Assembly (NCBI RefSeq): GCF_000214665.1 | Contig: NC_015572.1 | Coordinates: forward strand, 2,542,001 to 2,606,000 | Reading direction: 5' to 3' | DNA: 64,000 bases | Origin: Methylomonas methanica MC09 | Lineage (GTDB): Bacteria; Pseudomonadota; Gammaproteobacteria; Methylococcales; Methylomonadaceae | Shown: positions 32,741-42,801 of the stretch, piece by piece | Layout: each line of letters opens with the position of its first letter | Numbering within the stretch: the first letter of the stretch is position 1 | The notes under the pieces: generated by a model | Told to the model about the DNA's origin: nothing | The model's database searches: none | What the model saw: the letters and a program-made list of their open reading frames with translations, nothing else | Program-made: the position numbers and the translations under genes

Positions 32741-33189
32741 TGGCTGAGTTACTGGTTATTTTAGGTTGGATCGGATTGTACGCGCCGATGGCATTGGGCG
32801 CCGTGGGCAGCATAATCGGCTGTTCGATTGCCGGTCAGGCCGCAATCGGTGCCATGTTGGATACCGAAACCGGCCATGGCCGATATATCGGCGTGTCGGC
32901 CATGGCGTCCTCGCAGGTTATTTTCGGCATAGTGGTGATGTTTACCCTGAACCGCCCGGTGAATGTCGATAATGCCGCCGGTTTGTTTTCGGTTGGCGTA
33001 TTATCCGGACTGGCCTTATTGTTCAGCGGCATCTATCAGGGCCAATGTTGCGCGGCGGCGATTCATGCCTCCAAAGCCAAGCCGGAAATATTCGGTTTAT
33101 CCATTGTGCCGGCCGCCATCGTGGAGGGCTTTGCGGTGTTCGCCTTTATATTTGCGCTGGTGATTAGCGGCGGTATACCTAAAGTATAA
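32740..33189 (+). CDS. ntpK: V-type ATPase rotor subunit K, sodium-type residues
   Basis: 149 residues, four membrane helices, two fused hairpins. The start ATG at 32740 has an AAGGAG ribosome site and overlaps the I stop. Ion-site residues by position: S58 and Q59 (ASSQVIFG), Q100 (SGIYQGQ) and E129 (AAIVEGFAVF). This is the set that binds Na+ in the Enterococcus hirae K ring (T64, Q65, Q110, E139), with Ser for Thr; the 29-residue spacing of the last two is the same. The first hairpin has no acidic residue. It should form the rotor ring. Confidence 0.93.
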   Translation: MAELLVILGWIGLYAPMALGAVGSIIGCSIAGQAAIGAMLDTETGHGRYIGVSAMASSQVIFGIVVMFTLNRPVNVDNAAGLFSVGVLSGLALLFSGIYQGQCCAAAIHASKAKPEIFGLSIVPAAIVEGFAVFAFIFALVISGGIPKV

Positions 33190-33199
33190 GGATGGACCT

Positions 33200-33886
33200 A
33201 TGAAAGAGGAAAAAGCCGACTACGCCTCCTCGGGTGTCGAACAACTGATCGAACGGTTGCGCGAACAAGCCATCGACGCCGGCCAAGCCAAGGCCGAAAG
33301 CATCGTCACCGACGCGCAACGACGCGCCGCCTGGTTAATAGGCGAGGCCGAGCAGGAAGCGAAAAATATTCTCAAAAAAGCGCAAGCCGAAGCGGATGCC
33401 ATGCGAAGCGCCGGACTCGATGCCTTAAATTTGGCGGCGCGGGACGCCTTGCTGCGCCTTAGGGATACCTTGCTGGGCAGTTTCAGTCAGGAAGTGCAGC
33501 GGGTGGTCGGCGAAAAAATGGCCGATCAAGACTTTATGGCTCAATTGATTCTGGCGTTGGCCGGTCAAGTGCGGGATAAAACCGGACTTGACCGACAGCA
33601 ACTGACTTTTCTGTTGCCGGAAACCATTAGCGGCGTGGAAGAATTGCGTAAAAACCCGGAAGAACTGCAACAAGGCGAGCTTTCGCATGTGTCCGCCGCC
33701 ATTGCCGGCGACTTGTTGCGTAAAGGCGTGCGTTTTGAAGTGGACGATGAGGTGAAATCCGGATTGGTTATACGGCTTGAAGATAACGCCATGTTAATCG
33801 ATTTTACCGACGACGCCGTAGCCGCACTGTTGCTCAAGCATTTGCAACCGCGCTTCCGCGCCTTGCTGCAAGGCATCGTCAAATGA
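33200..33886 (+). CDS. ntpE: V-type ATPase subunit E
   Basis: 228 residues with a long N-terminal helix (DAQRRAAWLIGEAEQEAKNI, then LKKAQAEADAMR) and a globular end, the layout of the peripheral-stalk subunit E. It lies after K, whereas in the usual cluster it comes first. It overlaps the C gene by 4 bases. Confidence 0.88.
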   Translation: MKEEKADYASSGVEQLIERLREQAIDAGQAKAESIVTDAQRRAAWLIGEAEQEAKNILKKAQAEADAMRSAGLDALNLAARDALLRLRDTLLGSFSQEVQRVVGEKMADQDFMAQLILALAGQVRDKTGLDRQQLTFLLPETISGVEELRKNPEELQQGELSHVSAAIAGDLLRKGVRFEVDDEVKSGLVIRLEDNAMLIDFTDDAVAALLLKHLQPRFRALLQGIVK

Positions 33887-34575
33887 TGCAAGGTTTTAAA
33901 TACACGCTGCTGCTCACGAGTCTGCCTGTACAACCGGCGGAATTATTCAGCTCGCGTTTACCGGTAATTTCCCGGATCCAATTGGATAAGCGCCTGGCGT
34001 TACTCGATGCTGACGACGCAGCGGATTTGGCGCGCATTGAAGGTCTGTTGCATTGGTCGAAAATGCAGGAATGGGATGACGCCACTATCATCAAAGCCGG
34101 CGAACGGGAACTGGCGCTGATTCGTAGCGATTTCCTGCGCGACATCGTCTGTTGGCGTCTGGAGTTGAGAACCCTGTTGACCGCGCTCCGCCGTCGGCAT
34201 GCCGGCGAGAATATCACGGTTGCCGACCCGTTTTACGGCTTTGGCAGCCATCTGCAGTTTATCCGCCGATATTGGCAAAAACCCGATTTCGGCCTGGGTA
34301 ATACCTTGCCCTGGATCAAGCAGGCTCAGCAATTTATAGCGAACGATAAACCGTTGGAATTGGACAAACTGATGCTGGAATTAAACTGGCAACACTATGC
34401 ACGCCTGAGTGTAGGACACTATTTCGATTTTCCGGCGGTGGTGTTGTATGTGTTGCGCTGGTATCTGATCAACCGATGGGTCAGTTACGACAAGGATAGA
34501 GCCTTGTTACGCTTTAATGAGTTAATCAGCGCCGGAATGGCTGACGTATCGCTGGAATTTGAAGGAAAACCATGA
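33883..34575 (+). CDS. V-type ATPase subunit C-like protein (DUF2764 type)
   Basis: 230 residues with TLLLTSLP at the start, and DFLRDIVCWRLELRTLLTAL and RLSVGHYFDFPAVVLYVLRW later, as in the DUF2764 proteins that lie between E and A in Chlamydia- and Bacteroidetes-type clusters. They are thought to take the place of subunit C, linking shaft and ring. It overlaps both neighbours by 4 bases. Confidence 0.8.
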   Translation: MMQGFKYTLLLTSLPVQPAELFSSRLPVISRIQLDKRLALLDADDAADLARIEGLLHWSKMQEWDDATIIKAGERELALIRSDFLRDIVCWRLELRTLLTALRRRHAGENITVADPFYGFGSHLQFIRRYWQKPDFGLGNTLPWIKQAQQFIANDKPLELDKLMLELNWQHYARLSVGHYFDFPAVVLYVLRWYLINRWVSYDKDRALLRFNELISAGMADVSLEFEGKP

Positions 34576-36377
34576 ACGAGCAAGCTTTATTAACCACTAC
34601 TGCGCGCGTCATCGCGGTTCAGGACGACATCGTGTCCATTGAGTCGTTGGGAGAAACGCCGCTGACCAAGAATGAAGTCGTGTACATATTGCCCAGCCGT
34701 AGCGAAGCCAAACACCAGGAACGCCTGAAAGCCGAAATTTTGCGTATCTACGGCAACCGGGCCGATGCGCAAGTGTATGAAAGCACCATCGGCGTCGGCG
34801 TCGGAGACCCGGTTGAACAAAGCGGCGAATTGCTGTCCGTGGAGCTGGGCCCCGGTTTGCTCGGACAAGTGTATGACGGCCTGCAAAACCCGCTGGACGT
34901 GCTGGCGACTGAATTCGGCTTTTTCCTGCCGCGCGGCGTGGATTTCCCGGCGCTGGACCGAAACGCCAAATGGGCGTTTACACCGTGCGTGCAGTCCGGC
35001 TGCAAATTATTGGCAGGGGCGGCTTTAGGCAATGTGCAGGAACGCCGCTTCAAGCACAAGATCATGGTGCCGTTCGATATCAAGGGCGAAGTGGAAGTGA
35101 CCTGGATACAGCAGGGTAACGTGACTGTAGACGAACCGGTCGCCAAAATTCGCCTGAGCAACGGCAAGGAACAACTGGTTACCTTGAAACAGCGTTGGCC
35201 GGTACGCAACCCTTTGACGCAAACCATGCTGCGCAACAATGTCAACCAACGTCAGTATCCCAACGAACCCTTGGTGACGCATTTGCGCCTTATCGACACC
35301 TTCTTCCCGATTGCCTTGGGCGGTACCGGCTGTATACCCGGGCCGTTCGGAGCCGGCAAAACCGTGCTGCAAAGTCTTATTGCACGCAACTCGGAAGTCG
35401 ACATTGTGATCGTGGTGGCCTGCGGCGAACGGGCCGGCGAGGTGGTGGAAACCATCAGCGAATTTCCATTGATGACCGACCCTCGGACCGGTGGCTCCCT
35501 GATGGATCGCACCATTATTATCTGCAACACCTCATCCATGCCGGTGGCGGCTCGCGAAGCCTCGATTTACACCGGCATCACCCTGGGCGAATATTATCGG
35601 CAAATGGGTTTGAATGTGTTGTTATTGGCCGATTCAACCTCCCGCTGGGCGCAGGCGATGCGGGAAACCTCCGGGCGGCTGGAGGAGATACCCGGTGAAG
35701 AGGCTTTTCCGGCTTACCTGGATTCCTCCATTAAAAGCATTTACGAACGGGCCGGCGTGGTGGGCAATGCCGATGGCCGTACCGGCAGTCTGACTATGAT
35801 AGGTACGGTCTCTCCGGCCGGCGGCAATTTTGAAGAGCCCGTTACTCAATCGACATTGAGTACCGTGAAAACCTTTTTGGGTTTAAGCGCCGATCGTGCT
35901 TATAAGCGTTTTTATCCGGCCGTTGATCCGCTGTTGTCCTGGTCGCGGTATCTGGAACAGCTGAATCCCTGGTATCAAAAGGAATTGGCGCCGGAATGGA
36001 CCGGCCACGTGCAGGACATTCTGCAACTGTTGGCTCACGGCAATAGCGTGCATGAGATGATACAGGTCGCCGGCGAAGAAGGCGTCACCATGGAAGACTT
36101 TATCGCTTACCAGCACGCCTTGTTCGTGGATATGGTGTATTTGCAGCAAGATGCGTTTGACGATGTCGATGTATCGGTGCCTCTGGCAAGACAGAAAGAA
36201 ACCTTTATGTTAATCGTTAAACTTATTTCGGCCGATTATAGCTTTACCGATCAAAATCACGCGCGGGATTACTTTACCCGTTTGACCGGATTGTTTAAAA
36301 ATCTGAATTATGCCGTATGGCAATCGAATGATTACAAGCAGCTGCTGGATAAAATTGCGGACTTAAAGGCAATGTAA
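34572..36377 (+). CDS. ntpA: V-type ATPase catalytic subunit A
   Basis: 601 residues with the P-loop GPFGAGKTVLQ at about residues 258-268, catalytic GERAGEVVETISEFP and LLADSTSRWAQAMRE. The insert of A-type subunits is present before the P-loop. Last gene of the cluster, with a 4-base overlap. F and G genes are absent, as in Chlamydia-type clusters. Confidence 0.96.
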   Translation: MNEQALLTTTARVIAVQDDIVSIESLGETPLTKNEVVYILPSRSEAKHQERLKAEILRIYGNRADAQVYESTIGVGVGDPVEQSGELLSVELGPGLLGQVYDGLQNPLDVLATEFGFFLPRGVDFPALDRNAKWAFTPCVQSGCKLLAGAALGNVQERRFKHKIMVPFDIKGEVEVTWIQQGNVTVDEPVAKIRLSNGKEQLVTLKQRWPVRNPLTQTMLRNNVNQRQYPNEPLVTHLRLIDTFFPIALGGTGCIPGPFGAGKTVLQSLIARNSEVDIVIVVACGERAGEVVETISEFPLMTDPRTGGSLMDRTIIICNTSSMPVAAREASIYTGITLGEYYRQMGLNVLLLADSTSRWAQAMRETSGRLEEIPGEEAFPAYLDSSIKSIYERAGVVGNADGRTGSLTMIGTVSPAGGNFEEPVTQSTLSTVKTFLGLSADRAYKRFYPAVDPLLSWSRYLEQLNPWYQKELAPEWTGHVQDILQLLAHGNSVHEMIQVAGEEGVTMEDFIAYQHALFVDMVYLQQDAFDDVDVSVPLARQKETFMLIVKLISADYSFTDQNHARDYFTRLTGLFKNLNYAVWQSNDYKQLLDKIADLKAM

Positions 36378-36529
36378 TAATTCCGTTACAAACCATGGAG
36401 TATATGGCAAACTGCGACTAGCGATTTAGGACGAATGCTAGGTGCCAGCCGCACTAGAGAGAACTATGCTCGCCGCGCCTTGGCAACGTAATATGGATAA
36501 CTATCCAAACTTTAGGTTAATAGTATTCA

Positions 36530-37051
36530 ATGGCGACTAAACCCCAACCCAATAATCAGGAAATCGTCATGCGTGACGACGATTTCATCGTCACTAAAAC
36601 CGACACCGTCGGTAAGTTGACCTATTGCAACCCCATCTTTATCGAATTTTCCGGTTTTTCCGAAGCGGAATTATTGGGTCAACAACACAATATCGTCCGT
36701 CATCCGGACATGCCGAGGGCCGTGTTTGCATTGTTATGGCAAACCATACGGAATGGCGAAGAATTCATGGGTTATGTGAAAAATCTGTGCAAAGACGGTT
36801 CGTATTATTGGGTATTCGCCACCGTCACGCCCAGTTTTAAACCCAATTCCAAAGAAGTGATCGGCTATTTCTCGGTGCGCCGCAAGCCGGATAAACTTAA
36901 ACAGCGAGTCATTGAAAACCTGTATCGCGAGATGCTGAACGCGGAAAAATCCGCCAACCGTGCCCATGCAATCGATGCCGGCATGGCTGTATTACAGAAC
37001 ACGCTTCATTCAGCCGGAAAAGACTACCGTGAATTCATTCTTACTCTTTAA
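36530..37051 (+). CDS. PAS-domain redox/energy sensor (Aer N-terminal half-like)
   Basis: 173 residues almost entirely a PAS domain like that of Aer: ITDxxG-type start ([20 protein letters not shown]), [17 protein letters not shown] and [19 protein letters not shown]. Aer PAS domains bind FAD and report redox state. A short helix follows and the gene ends overlapping the chemoreceptor gene, so the two probably form a split Aer. Confidence 0.85.
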   Translation: MATKPQPNNQEIVMRDDDFIVTKTDTVGKLTYCNPIFIEFSGFSEAELLGQQHNIVRHPDMPRAVFALLWQTIRNGEEFMGYVKNLCKDGSYYWVFATVTPSFKPNSKEVIGYFSVRRKPDKLKQRVIENLYREMLNAEKSANRAHAIDAGMAVLQNTLHSAGKDYREFILTL

Positions 37052-38522
37052 TAGTAAAAATACCCTGTTGATACTGTTGGCAATCATTTTGCTTCAGTCA
37101 ACCGTTACGATGATCAACGACGGCATTGATTTTCGGCATCTGCTTCCGCCTGGCATAGCCATCATCGCTTTTTTTTTATATAGCAAGCAAACGCGTAAAG
37201 AAACCTATCTGATCAAAGCCTTGTTCACTTTGGCTAAACAGATATCGCAAGGCAAACTCGAGTACCGAATCACCCATATCCCTTCGGATGCGGAACTGTC
37301 GACACTGGCCTGGAATTTTAATAGTGCGCTGGATCAGATCGAGACCTACATACGCGAAGTGTCCAATTGTTTCTCGGAAGCGGAACAACAACGTTTTTAT
37401 CGAAAACCGCAGGTGCGCGGCATAAAAGGTGTTTTTGCGGATAATCTTGGTTATATCGACAATTCGTTGAGCATGATGGAAGAGAACTACCTGAGTAGTT
37501 TGAAAGAATCCTTGTTTTCCGAATTGGGCCAGATGAAAACCGAGAATATGTTGTCTAGCTTGCAGCGTACGCAACAGGATTTGGCGACCATCACTCAGCA
37601 GATGCAGCAAGTTGAAAGTATCACGAAAACAGCGTCCAACATTGCCGCTGAAAGCGGCGCTTCGCTCGCCAGCGTTACTGACAAGTTGACGTCAATTATC
37701 GAAAAAATCGAGGCTTTGAAGACTTCCTCGACAGACCTGAGCAAAAGTAGCAAGGAAATCGGCGATGTCACCTCGTTGATCACCAATATCGCCGACCAAA
37801 CCAACTTGCTGGCCTTGAATGCAGCCATTGAGGCGGCTCGCGCCGGTGAGCACGGGCGTGGTTTTGCGGTAGTTGCCGATGAGGTAAGAAGACTGGCGGA
37901 AAACACCAAAAATGCCACCGCGCAAATTCACAGCACGGTGAACCGCTTTGCAAAAGCCAGTCTCAGTATTGTGCAAGACACTGAAAGCATGGCCAGCATG
38001 ACAGACGAATCCAAAGCCGCCATCAATCAGTTTGAGCGTAATATCAGTCAAGTCAGCAGTATTTCGATGGAGACCTACGGTAAGGTGGTTTTTACCCAAA
38101 TGGTCGGGGAAGTCACTTACGCCAAGGTCAATCAGATGATTTACGTTCAGCAAGGGTACCGAGCCATGGAATTGGGAGCGGATTCTCCAGCCGCCAAAGC
38201 CGTCAATCTCAGTCATCACAATTGTAAACTGGGCCAGTGGTATCACACCGGTATCGGAGCGCAACACTACGGTCATTTGCCTTCCTATGCCAAAATCGAT
38301 AAGCCTCATGAATTAGCTCATGTGAACATGCAGGCGGCTATTCAAAAATTATCCGATAACTGGCAATCGTCACAAAGCATTCAGGCCGAAATCGTTAGTA
38401 ATTTTAGAGATGTAGAAAAATACAGCTTGGACGTCGCTCGTTTATTGGACGCTATTATTGAAGAAAAGAAGCTGTTTGAATCCGGAATTTCGCACGATAA
38501 CAGCGACGCTGATTTGTTTTAA
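37029..38522 (+). CDS. Methyl-accepting chemotaxis protein with CZB-like end
   Basis: 497 residues from a GTG at 37029, which gives an N-terminus at the first membrane helix; earlier starts lie inside the PAS gene. Two adjacent membrane helices ([32 protein letters not shown]), a HAMP-like linker, a signalling hairpin with [20 protein letters not shown], and a C-terminal CZB-like domain ([25 protein letters not shown]). The usual first zinc ligand His appears as Gln ([10 protein letters not shown]). No periplasmic domain, so sensing is cytoplasmic. Confidence 0.88.
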   Translation: MNSFLLFNSKNTLLILLAIILLQSTVTMINDGIDFRHLLPPGIAIIAFFLYSKQTRKETYLIKALFTLAKQISQGKLEYRITHIPSDAELSTLAWNFNSALDQIETYIREVSNCFSEAEQQRFYRKPQVRGIKGVFADNLGYIDNSLSMMEENYLSSLKESLFSELGQMKTENMLSSLQRTQQDLATITQQMQQVESITKTASNIAAESGASLASVTDKLTSIIEKIEALKTSSTDLSKSSKEIGDVTSLITNIADQTNLLALNAAIEAARAGEHGRGFAVVADEVRRLAENTKNATAQIHSTVNRFAKASLSIVQDTESMASMTDESKAAINQFERNISQVSSISMETYGKVVFTQMVGEVTYAKVNQMIYVQQGYRAMELGADSPAAKAVNLSHHNCKLGQWYHTGIGAQHYGHLPSYAKIDKPHELAHVNMQAAIQKLSDNWQSSQSIQAEIVSNFRDVEKYSLDVARLLDAIIEEKKLFESGISHDNSDADLF

Positions 38523-38708
38523 GGTTTTTGACCCCGTGTAAAGCAAGCGTTAATTTTCCAAGGCGGTTAAAAGCCGCGCATTACAATCATCGCCACGGAG
38601 TCTATTGCAAAAGCTTCAGCATTTTTTGGTATTCAGGCAGGCCTTTCAATTAGAATACCGCTACATGCTCGCGACTTGGGCTTTCCCTACCGTTCAAATG
38701 TGCTGATT

Positions 38709-40631
38709 ATGACTGATAACCCCCATGAGTACCGGACGGTTTCAAACGACTTTGAACCCAGAATGCCTCGCCTAAGACGCTGGCTGGCGTTTTTAACGGT
38801 TTTCTTGCCCTGCATGCTGGTTTCTCAAATCTATATCTTCCTGCAGCCGGCTATCTATCAAAGCGGGGCGACCGTATTGACCATGGCGGCTACCGATCTC
38901 GATCAAGCCAGTCCTTCCGCGGACATCCAACATGTCAGCATCCAAAAACAGCTTTTGCTGGGTTCATCCATTTTGGAAAAAACCGTCGAACATTTACAAA
39001 ACATGCTGACCAACAACCGGGACTGGAATGCCGATGAGTTAAGAAACATGTTCGCCGTAATACCGGAACCCGAGACCAATTTAGTGCATTTACAAGCCGA
39101 AGGTCCGGAGCCTAAAGTTTTGCAACGCGCGGTCAATGCCTGGATAGAAACCTACCTACAGATAAGGGCTGCGTTCGTTGCCGAGAACACCGAAAAGGTC
39201 ACTGCGGAAATCACCGACCAGTTGCAACGCATAGACCGTCAAGTCGCGGAAAAGCGTAACGAAGTCGACCGGTTTCGCTTGCAACACGACATCCTGTCCA
39301 CCGAAAGCGCCGACAATCAGGCTCATGCCCGCTTACAAGGCTTGAACAAATCCTTAAACAGCGCGTTGGAAGAAGAGGTTAAAGCCAAAGCCAAACTTGA
39401 CACCATCCTTGGCGCCATTTCCAGAAACGAAGTTGTGGTGCCGGAGGAAGATACCCGGGCGATGGCGGTTTTGCTGCAACAAGCGGAAAAGCTGCGTGAA
39501 GAACTGGCGGCTATCGAAGCGCATTACACCAAGGAATACATCGACCTGAACCCTAATTTGGGTAAGGTGCGGGAGGAGTTAATTGAGATTGAGGCTAAAA
39601 TCGCCCAAAAAGCCAGCGTTGGCAAGGACTTTGCCCGGCAGGAAGCGGAGCACAATTATGCCGCCGCCAGAGAGGCCGTGGCCGCCATAAGGCAACAAAT
39701 GCAAGCTCATAAGCAATTGGCTGCGGAATATACCTCGCAATTTACTGAACACCAAGCGCTGCAGCAGGAATTACTCAACTTGGAAACCTTGCAACAGGAG
39801 ACCAAACAGCGGCTGGTGGATATCGATGTCAAGCAACGCGAAAAATACCCGCAGGTCGACGTAGTCGATTGGGCCTCGTTGCCGGATAAACCGATCAGGC
39901 CGAATTACCTGCAGGAATCGCTAATGGCGTTTGCCGGTAGTTTGGCCCTGGCTTTGTTGGCGGTACTCATTATCGATTATCTGAGCCGGGAGCCTGCTCC
40001 GCAACCCGCGCCCATGTCGCTGGGCGGCATTCATTTGCATCATCAACCGCGGGCAATGCTGGATGTAACCGAGCCAGCCGCGCCCCAAGTCGGTTATGAC
40101 CCGTTAAAAGCCTTACCCATTGCCGATACCCCCCGAGAATTAAACCATCAGGAAGTGTTGACGCTTACCCAAGCTGCGGAACCTTCGATCAAAGCAGTTA
40201 TCCACTTACTGTTTAACGGTTTATCGTTGGCCGAAATCCTTACCTTAAGCGCGGACTGCCTTAACTTTGACGCGCTGATGATTCTGATACCCGGACAACG
40301 CAATGTTTTGATGACGGATTCGGTGGCCGACTGTTTTAACAAGGATGTCGCATTTGACAATTGGCCGACCGAAGCGGAAATCAAAACTTTGCTCTGCTGT
40401 GCCGCGATAGATAGCGGACTGCCAAACCCTGAGCTCATTACCATTGAAACCTTACGATACACCTACCTGCTGTTTTTGGTACGACAAGGCATCAAACTGG
40501 CGGATCTGACCAAAATAGCCGGTCCGCTTTCGCCGGAACAGCTACTGGAACTGGGGAGGCATGGCGTACCGCCCGCCAATCTGGGGCTGGAAAACATTAA
40601 TCTGGATTATTTTCGAGCAACCGGCCGCTAG
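38709..40631 (+). CDS. Wzz/GumC-like chain-length protein fused to a recombinase-like domain
   Basis: 640 residues from the ATG at 38709. Two membrane helices (near residues 25-45 and 405-425) enclose a long periplasmic coiled coil (TEKVTAEITDQLQRIDRQVA), followed by the proline-rich LPDKPIRPNYLQESLMAF, as in Wzz/GumC polysaccharide co-polymerases. The cytoplasmic end has no kinase Walker motifs. Instead residues about 480-640 resemble a tyrosine recombinase fold: LLFNGLSLAEILTLSADCL and ETLRYTYLLFLVRQGIKLA, but lacking the first Arg, both His and the Tyr. No glycan genes are adjacent. Confidence 0.75.
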   Translation: MTDNPHEYRTVSNDFEPRMPRLRRWLAFLTVFLPCMLVSQIYIFLQPAIYQSGATVLTMAATDLDQASPSADIQHVSIQKQLLLGSSILEKTVEHLQNMLTNNRDWNADELRNMFAVIPEPETNLVHLQAEGPEPKVLQRAVNAWIETYLQIRAAFVAENTEKVTAEITDQLQRIDRQVAEKRNEVDRFRLQHDILSTESADNQAHARLQGLNKSLNSALEEEVKAKAKLDTILGAISRNEVVVPEEDTRAMAVLLQQAEKLREELAAIEAHYTKEYIDLNPNLGKVREELIEIEAKIAQKASVGKDFARQEAEHNYAAAREAVAAIRQQMQAHKQLAAEYTSQFTEHQALQQELLNLETLQQETKQRLVDIDVKQREKYPQVDVVDWASLPDKPIRPNYLQESLMAFAGSLALALLAVLIIDYLSREPAPQPAPMSLGGIHLHHQPRAMLDVTEPAAPQVGYDPLKALPIADTPRELNHQEVLTLTQAAEPSIKAVIHLLFNGLSLAEILTLSADCLNFDALMILIPGQRNVLMTDSVADCFNKDVAFDNWPTEAEIKTLLCCAAIDSGLPNPELITIETLRYTYLLFLVRQGIKLADLTKIAGPLSPEQLLELGRHGVPPANLGLENINLDYFRATGR

Positions 40632-40734
40632 CGAACCGTGGCATGTCAACGGTCGGGCGACGGTATCGCTATTGATGCGGTCTTGGCATAAAATCTTAGC
40701 GCTCTACTTAAAACAATAAACGGGGGAAATCATA

Positions 40735-42795
40735 GTGACACAGGTATCGGTGGCGGTGGTTCTTGCATTGGTGATGGCGTTGATCGGCATTGTCTTTGTG
40801 TGTTTTCAGCTGCGGAGGGTCTTGGCTTACAACGCCGGTAACGACGCCATGCAGGCGATAGCCGTCGCCATTCAGGAAGGCGCGGCTGCGTTTTTGAATC
40901 GGGAGTACCGTATCCTGTCGATATTCGTTATTGCGGTGGCTCTCGTCATCGCCGTTTTTTTACAAATACAAACCGCAGCTTCCTTTTTGCTGGGCGCTGT
41001 TGCTTCCGCGAGCGCGGGTTATTTGGGTATGTATATTGCCGTGCGCGCCAACGTCAGAACAGCCGAAGCCGCTCGCCACAGTTTGCATCAGGGCCTGCGC
41101 GTGGCATTCGGCAGCGGCGCTGTCATGGGTATGTCGGTAGTCAGCTTCAGTTTGTTGGGCATGACCGGTTTGTATCTGCTGTTTAGCGATGATCCCGCGT
41201 GCCTGACCTACATTACCGGCTTCGGTTTCGGTGCCAGCAGTATCGCCTTGTTCGCCCGCGTCGGCGGCGGCATTTACACCAAGGCGGCCGACGTTGGCGC
41301 CGACCTAGTCGGCAAAGTCGAGAAAGGTATTCCGGAAGACGATCCGCGTAATCCCGCCGTGATTGCCGACAATGTCGGCGACAATGTCGGCGACGTGGCC
41401 GGAATGGGAGCGGATTTATTCGAAAGTTATAGCGGTTCGATTATCGCCGCGGCTACTTTGGGCTTTGCCTTGACCGACCGGCTCGACACGGCGTTGGTCG
41501 CCCTGCCCTTTCTGATCGCGGCCATTGGCGTCATCGGTTCGCTGTTGGGCTTTAGTGTCGTTGTATTCTCCAATATCGGCGAAAACACCGATTTACATAT
41601 GCTGTTACGTGTATTACGCAGTTCCGTGTGGGCTTCGTCCGTGGCCGTACTGGGTTTATCCTTGCTGGTCATTCGCCACGAACACATCCCCATGAACTAT
41701 TGGTATGTGATTTTGGTGGGTTTGATAGCGGGTAACGCTATTGCCTATGTCACCGAGTATTACACTTCGTATACCGAAAAACCCACGCAATCGATTGCGG
41801 CCGTCTGCGAAACCGGCGCGGCAACCACCATCATACAAGGCTTGGCTGTCGGTATGATGAGCACGGTGTTTCCGGTATTAATCGTCGCCGCGGCTATTTT
41901 AGCCAGCATTTGGCTGGGTTATAACGCGGACGGCAGCATGGCGGCCGGCCTTTACGCCGTGGCCCTATCCGCCGTCGGCATGCTGAGCACGCTGGGAATT
42001 ACCCTGGCAACCGATGCTTACGGCCCTGTAGCCGACAACGCCGGCGGTATCGCCGAGATGTGCCACCTGCCCGTGGAAGTGCGCCAGCGTACGGATGCCC
42101 TGGATAGTTTGGGCAACACCACCGCCGCCACCGGCAAAGGCTTCGCCATAGGCTCGGCCGTATTGACCGCGCTGGCGTTGATGGCGGCTTATGTTACCGC
42201 GGCTAAAGTCGAACATTTGAATTTACTCGACCCCACCATGCTGCCTGGGATTTTGATAGGCGCCATGATGCCTTATCTGTTTTCGGCGATGACCATGATG
42301 GCGGTCGGCAAAGCGGCGCGGGCCATTGTTTTGGAAGTGCGCCGCCAGTTCAAGGAAATTCCCGGTCTGATGGAGGGTACGGCGAGGCCTGATTATAAAG
42401 CCTGCGTCGGCATCAGTACCAAGGGTGCCTTGCGGGAGATGATTCTGCCCGGTACCTTGGCCGTGGTAGTGCCTTTGCTGGTGGGATTCGTACTGGGTAA
42501 GGAAGCGCTGGCCGGGTTATTGATGGGCACTACGGCATCCGGTTTCTTGTTGGCGGTGATGATGGCAAATGCCGGCGGCGCCTGGGATAATGCCAAAAAA
42601 TATATCGAAACCGGCCAATACGGCGGCAAAGGTTCCGATGCGCACAAAGCGGCGGTGGTCGGCGACACCATAGGCGACCCGTTTAAAGACACCAGCGGCC
42701 CGTCATTGAATATATTAATCAAACTGATGAGCATCGTCAGCTTGGTATTTGCCTCGGCATTCGGATCAGGCTGGCTGAATTTTTACGGGACCTAA
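40735..42795 (+). CDS. hppA: Membrane-bound pyrophosphatase, K+-dependent, Na+-pump-like
   Basis: 686 residues, about 16 membrane helices. GTG start. PPi-binding [20 protein letters not shown] and [18 protein letters not shown], and later [15 protein letters not shown]. The [10 protein letters not shown] segment has Ala and Gly at the positions that mark K+-dependent enzymes (Lys and Thr in K+-independent ones). E230 in DLFESY sits where Na+-pumping enzymes such as Thermotoga have it. Hydrolyses PPi and pumps Na+ or H+. Confidence 0.93.
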   Translation: MTQVSVAVVLALVMALIGIVFVCFQLRRVLAYNAGNDAMQAIAVAIQEGAAAFLNREYRILSIFVIAVALVIAVFLQIQTAASFLLGAVASASAGYLGMYIAVRANVRTAEAARHSLHQGLRVAFGSGAVMGMSVVSFSLLGMTGLYLLFSDDPACLTYITGFGFGASSIALFARVGGGIYTKAADVGADLVGKVEKGIPEDDPRNPAVIADNVGDNVGDVAGMGADLFESYSGSIIAAATLGFALTDRLDTALVALPFLIAAIGVIGSLLGFSVVVFSNIGENTDLHMLLRVLRSSVWASSVAVLGLSLLVIRHEHIPMNYWYVILVGLIAGNAIAYVTEYYTSYTEKPTQSIAAVCETGAATTIIQGLAVGMMSTVFPVLIVAAAILASIWLGYNADGSMAAGLYAVALSAVGMLSTLGITLATDAYGPVADNAGGIAEMCHLPVEVRQRTDALDSLGNTTAATGKGFAIGSAVLTALALMAAYVTAAKVEHLNLLDPTMLPGILIGAMMPYLFSAMTMMAVGKAARAIVLEVRRQFKEIPGLMEGTARPDYKACVGISTKGALREMILPGTLAVVVPLLVGFVLGKEALAGLLMGTTASGFLLAVMMANAGGAWDNAKKYIETGQYGGKGSDAHKAAVVGDTIGDPFKDTSGPSLNILIKLMSIVSLVFASAFGSGWLNFYGT

Positions 42796-42801
42796 CAATT
42801 T

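Noticed and set aside
36399..36495. GEMM (c-di-GMP riboswitch)-like sequence before the PAS gene: GGCAAAC, GGACGA, GCTAGG in order
   Set aside because: The CAAAGC core is missing and the 3' part does not pair with GGCAAAC, so the consensus is not met.
39200..39900. Possible CRISPR or tandem repeat in the coiled-coil gene
   Set aside because: Only heptad-like protein periodicity; no repeated DNA unit or spacers. No CRISPR array was seen in the window.
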